A stretch of 30,425 nt of DNA, from contig CAYZEZ010000017.1 of NCBI GenBank assembly GCA_964477295.1, positions 1-30,425 of the forward strand. Direction: 5' to 3'. Both the position numbers and the translations under genes were made by a program. This stretch comes from CAYZEZ01 sp964477295 (GTDB lineage: Bacteria > Bacteroidota > Bacteroidia > Bacteroidales > SM23-62). Of the stretch, positions 29,961-30,425 are shown in pieces (position 1 is the first letter of the stretch; each line of letters starts with the position of its first letter). The notes beneath the pieces were generated by a model. That model was not told where the DNA came from. It made no database searches and saw nothing but the letters and a program-made list of their open reading frames with translations.

Positions 29961-30425
29961 CTACTTCATCTTATTTCCCGCCGGCCACAACCACCTCTCC
30001 TTAACAACACCCGGTTTAGTCATTTTATATTTATCAGCTTCCATGGTAACAAAATAGGTGCCCGGATCTGCCTGGCGCGTATCCCACACGGCCATATGAA
30101 TACCCGGCTCATTCTTGCATTCGATGGTTTTTTCGTAGCTGCCTGAATGATTTTTAATATGCAGTTTTGGTTCTGTCTCCCGAGTTTTAATATAGTAGTA
30201 AATAACCAGCCCGTTGGTCTCGTTGGGAGTATAGATCTGGCTGTCACCCATGAGACGCTGGTTTCCCCAGTAACTTTGCTGTGAATAGTTCATCTGTGGC
30301 TTTGGCTCGATATCGAAAAGATGGACATCCTTTTCAAGTATTTCATTGGTTAATTGTGTGAGTGGGTAAATATCCGTGACATATACACCCCTGCCATAGG
30401 TTCCGACAATGAGGTCTTTTTCCCT
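29961..30425 (-). CDS. C-terminal part of a BNR/sortilin-type beta-propeller protein (partial)
   Basis: The open frame runs from the window edge (30425) to the stop at 29961, giving 154 visible residues; the 5' end is outside the window, so internal ATGs such as 30293 are not real starts. The upstream-most residues include DLIVGTYGRGVYVTDIYPL, the last blade of a VPS10/BNR-type propeller of secreted glycosyl-hydrolase-like proteins. The rest (VIYYYIKTR, GIHMAVWDTRQADPGTYFVTMEAD) is an Ig/FlgD-like C-terminal beta domain, ending VVKERWLWPAGNKMK. Such proteins are exported and often called sialidase- or xyloglucanase-like, but the propeller alone does not show catalysis. It is convergent with the plug-like gene, 34 bp away. 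Confidence 0.78.
   Translation of the reverse strand, partial: REKDLIVGTYGRGVYVTDIYPLTQLTNEILEKDVHLFDIEPKPQMNYSQQSYWGNQRLMGDSQIYTPNETNGLVIYYYIKTRETEPKLHIKNHSGSYEKTIECKNEPGIHMAVWDTRQADPGTYFVTMEADKYKMTKPGVVKERWLWPAGNKMK

Noticed and set aside
30294..30425. Possible start of the propeller gene at 30293
   Set aside because: The frame stays open to the window edge and encodes a typical last propeller blade, so the gene extends outside.

Overview
The window looks like a chromosomal segment of a Bacteroidota bacterium, most likely Bacteroidales or Marinilabiliales-like (inference). The reasons are a short 287-aa primary sigma factor without region 1.1, a TonB-dependent receptor paired with a DUF4249 lipoprotein, an FtsE-type ATPase with no ftsX beside it, several secreted or lipid-anchored glycan enzymes, and Bacteroidota-style -7 boxes (TAnnTTTG). 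I saw no tRNA, rRNA, CRISPR array, transposase or phage gene.

Layout. Positions 1-1.7 kb: a secreted sialate-O-acetylesterase-type SGNH esterase. Positions 1.7-7.6 kb: ftsE on the minus strand, then divergently a 1036-aa secreted TPR protein translationally linked to an outer-membrane beta-barrel-like protein. Positions 7.6-14.4 kb are housekeeping: gyrB, an AlkD-type DNA glycosylase, dapF (convergent), an HtrA/Deg protease and rpoD with a clear promoter and terminator. Positions 14.4-17.8 kb: a TonB-dependent receptor/DUF4249 operon on the minus strand. Positions 17.9-21.1 kb: uvrB and a secreted endonuclease/exonuclease/phosphatase-fold enzyme, separated by a large nested inverted repeat. 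Positions 21.2-22.7 kb: a cytoplasmic coiled-coil/class III nucleotide cyclase/HD-hydrolase fusion. Positions 22.7-24.9 kb: a two-gene cassette, an LRR-like lipoprotein with a Cys-containing C-terminal sorting-type tail followed 16 bp later by a CPBP glutamic intramembrane protease. Positions 24.9-30.4 kb: a carbohydrate region with a truncated, frameshifted GH2 remnant, a GH127 beta-L-arabinofuranosidase-type lipoprotein, a lipoprotein aldose 1-epimerase, a small barrel-less receptor-plug-like protein, and the 3' end of a BNR/sortilin-type beta-propeller protein running off the window.

The most interesting candidate is the 22.85-24.90 kb pair. The substrate-like protein ends in a tripartite tail (GGGFCMGSG, a hydrophobic stretch, then YRRIIR). 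This resembles the Cys-containing C-terminal sorting signals known to be paired with CPBP-family proteases (myxosortase type). The neighbouring gene is exactly such a protease, with EExxxR, H and HxxxD motifs. The cassette abuts the breakpoint of the GH2 remnant and is preceded by palindromic repeats, which suggests acquisition or rearrangement. Second is the cyclase-HD fusion, in which the first metal-binding Asp of the cyclase is Asn while the other catalytic residues are kept. Third is a dense set of intergenic palindromes and repeat words, one of which supplies the uvrB stop codon.
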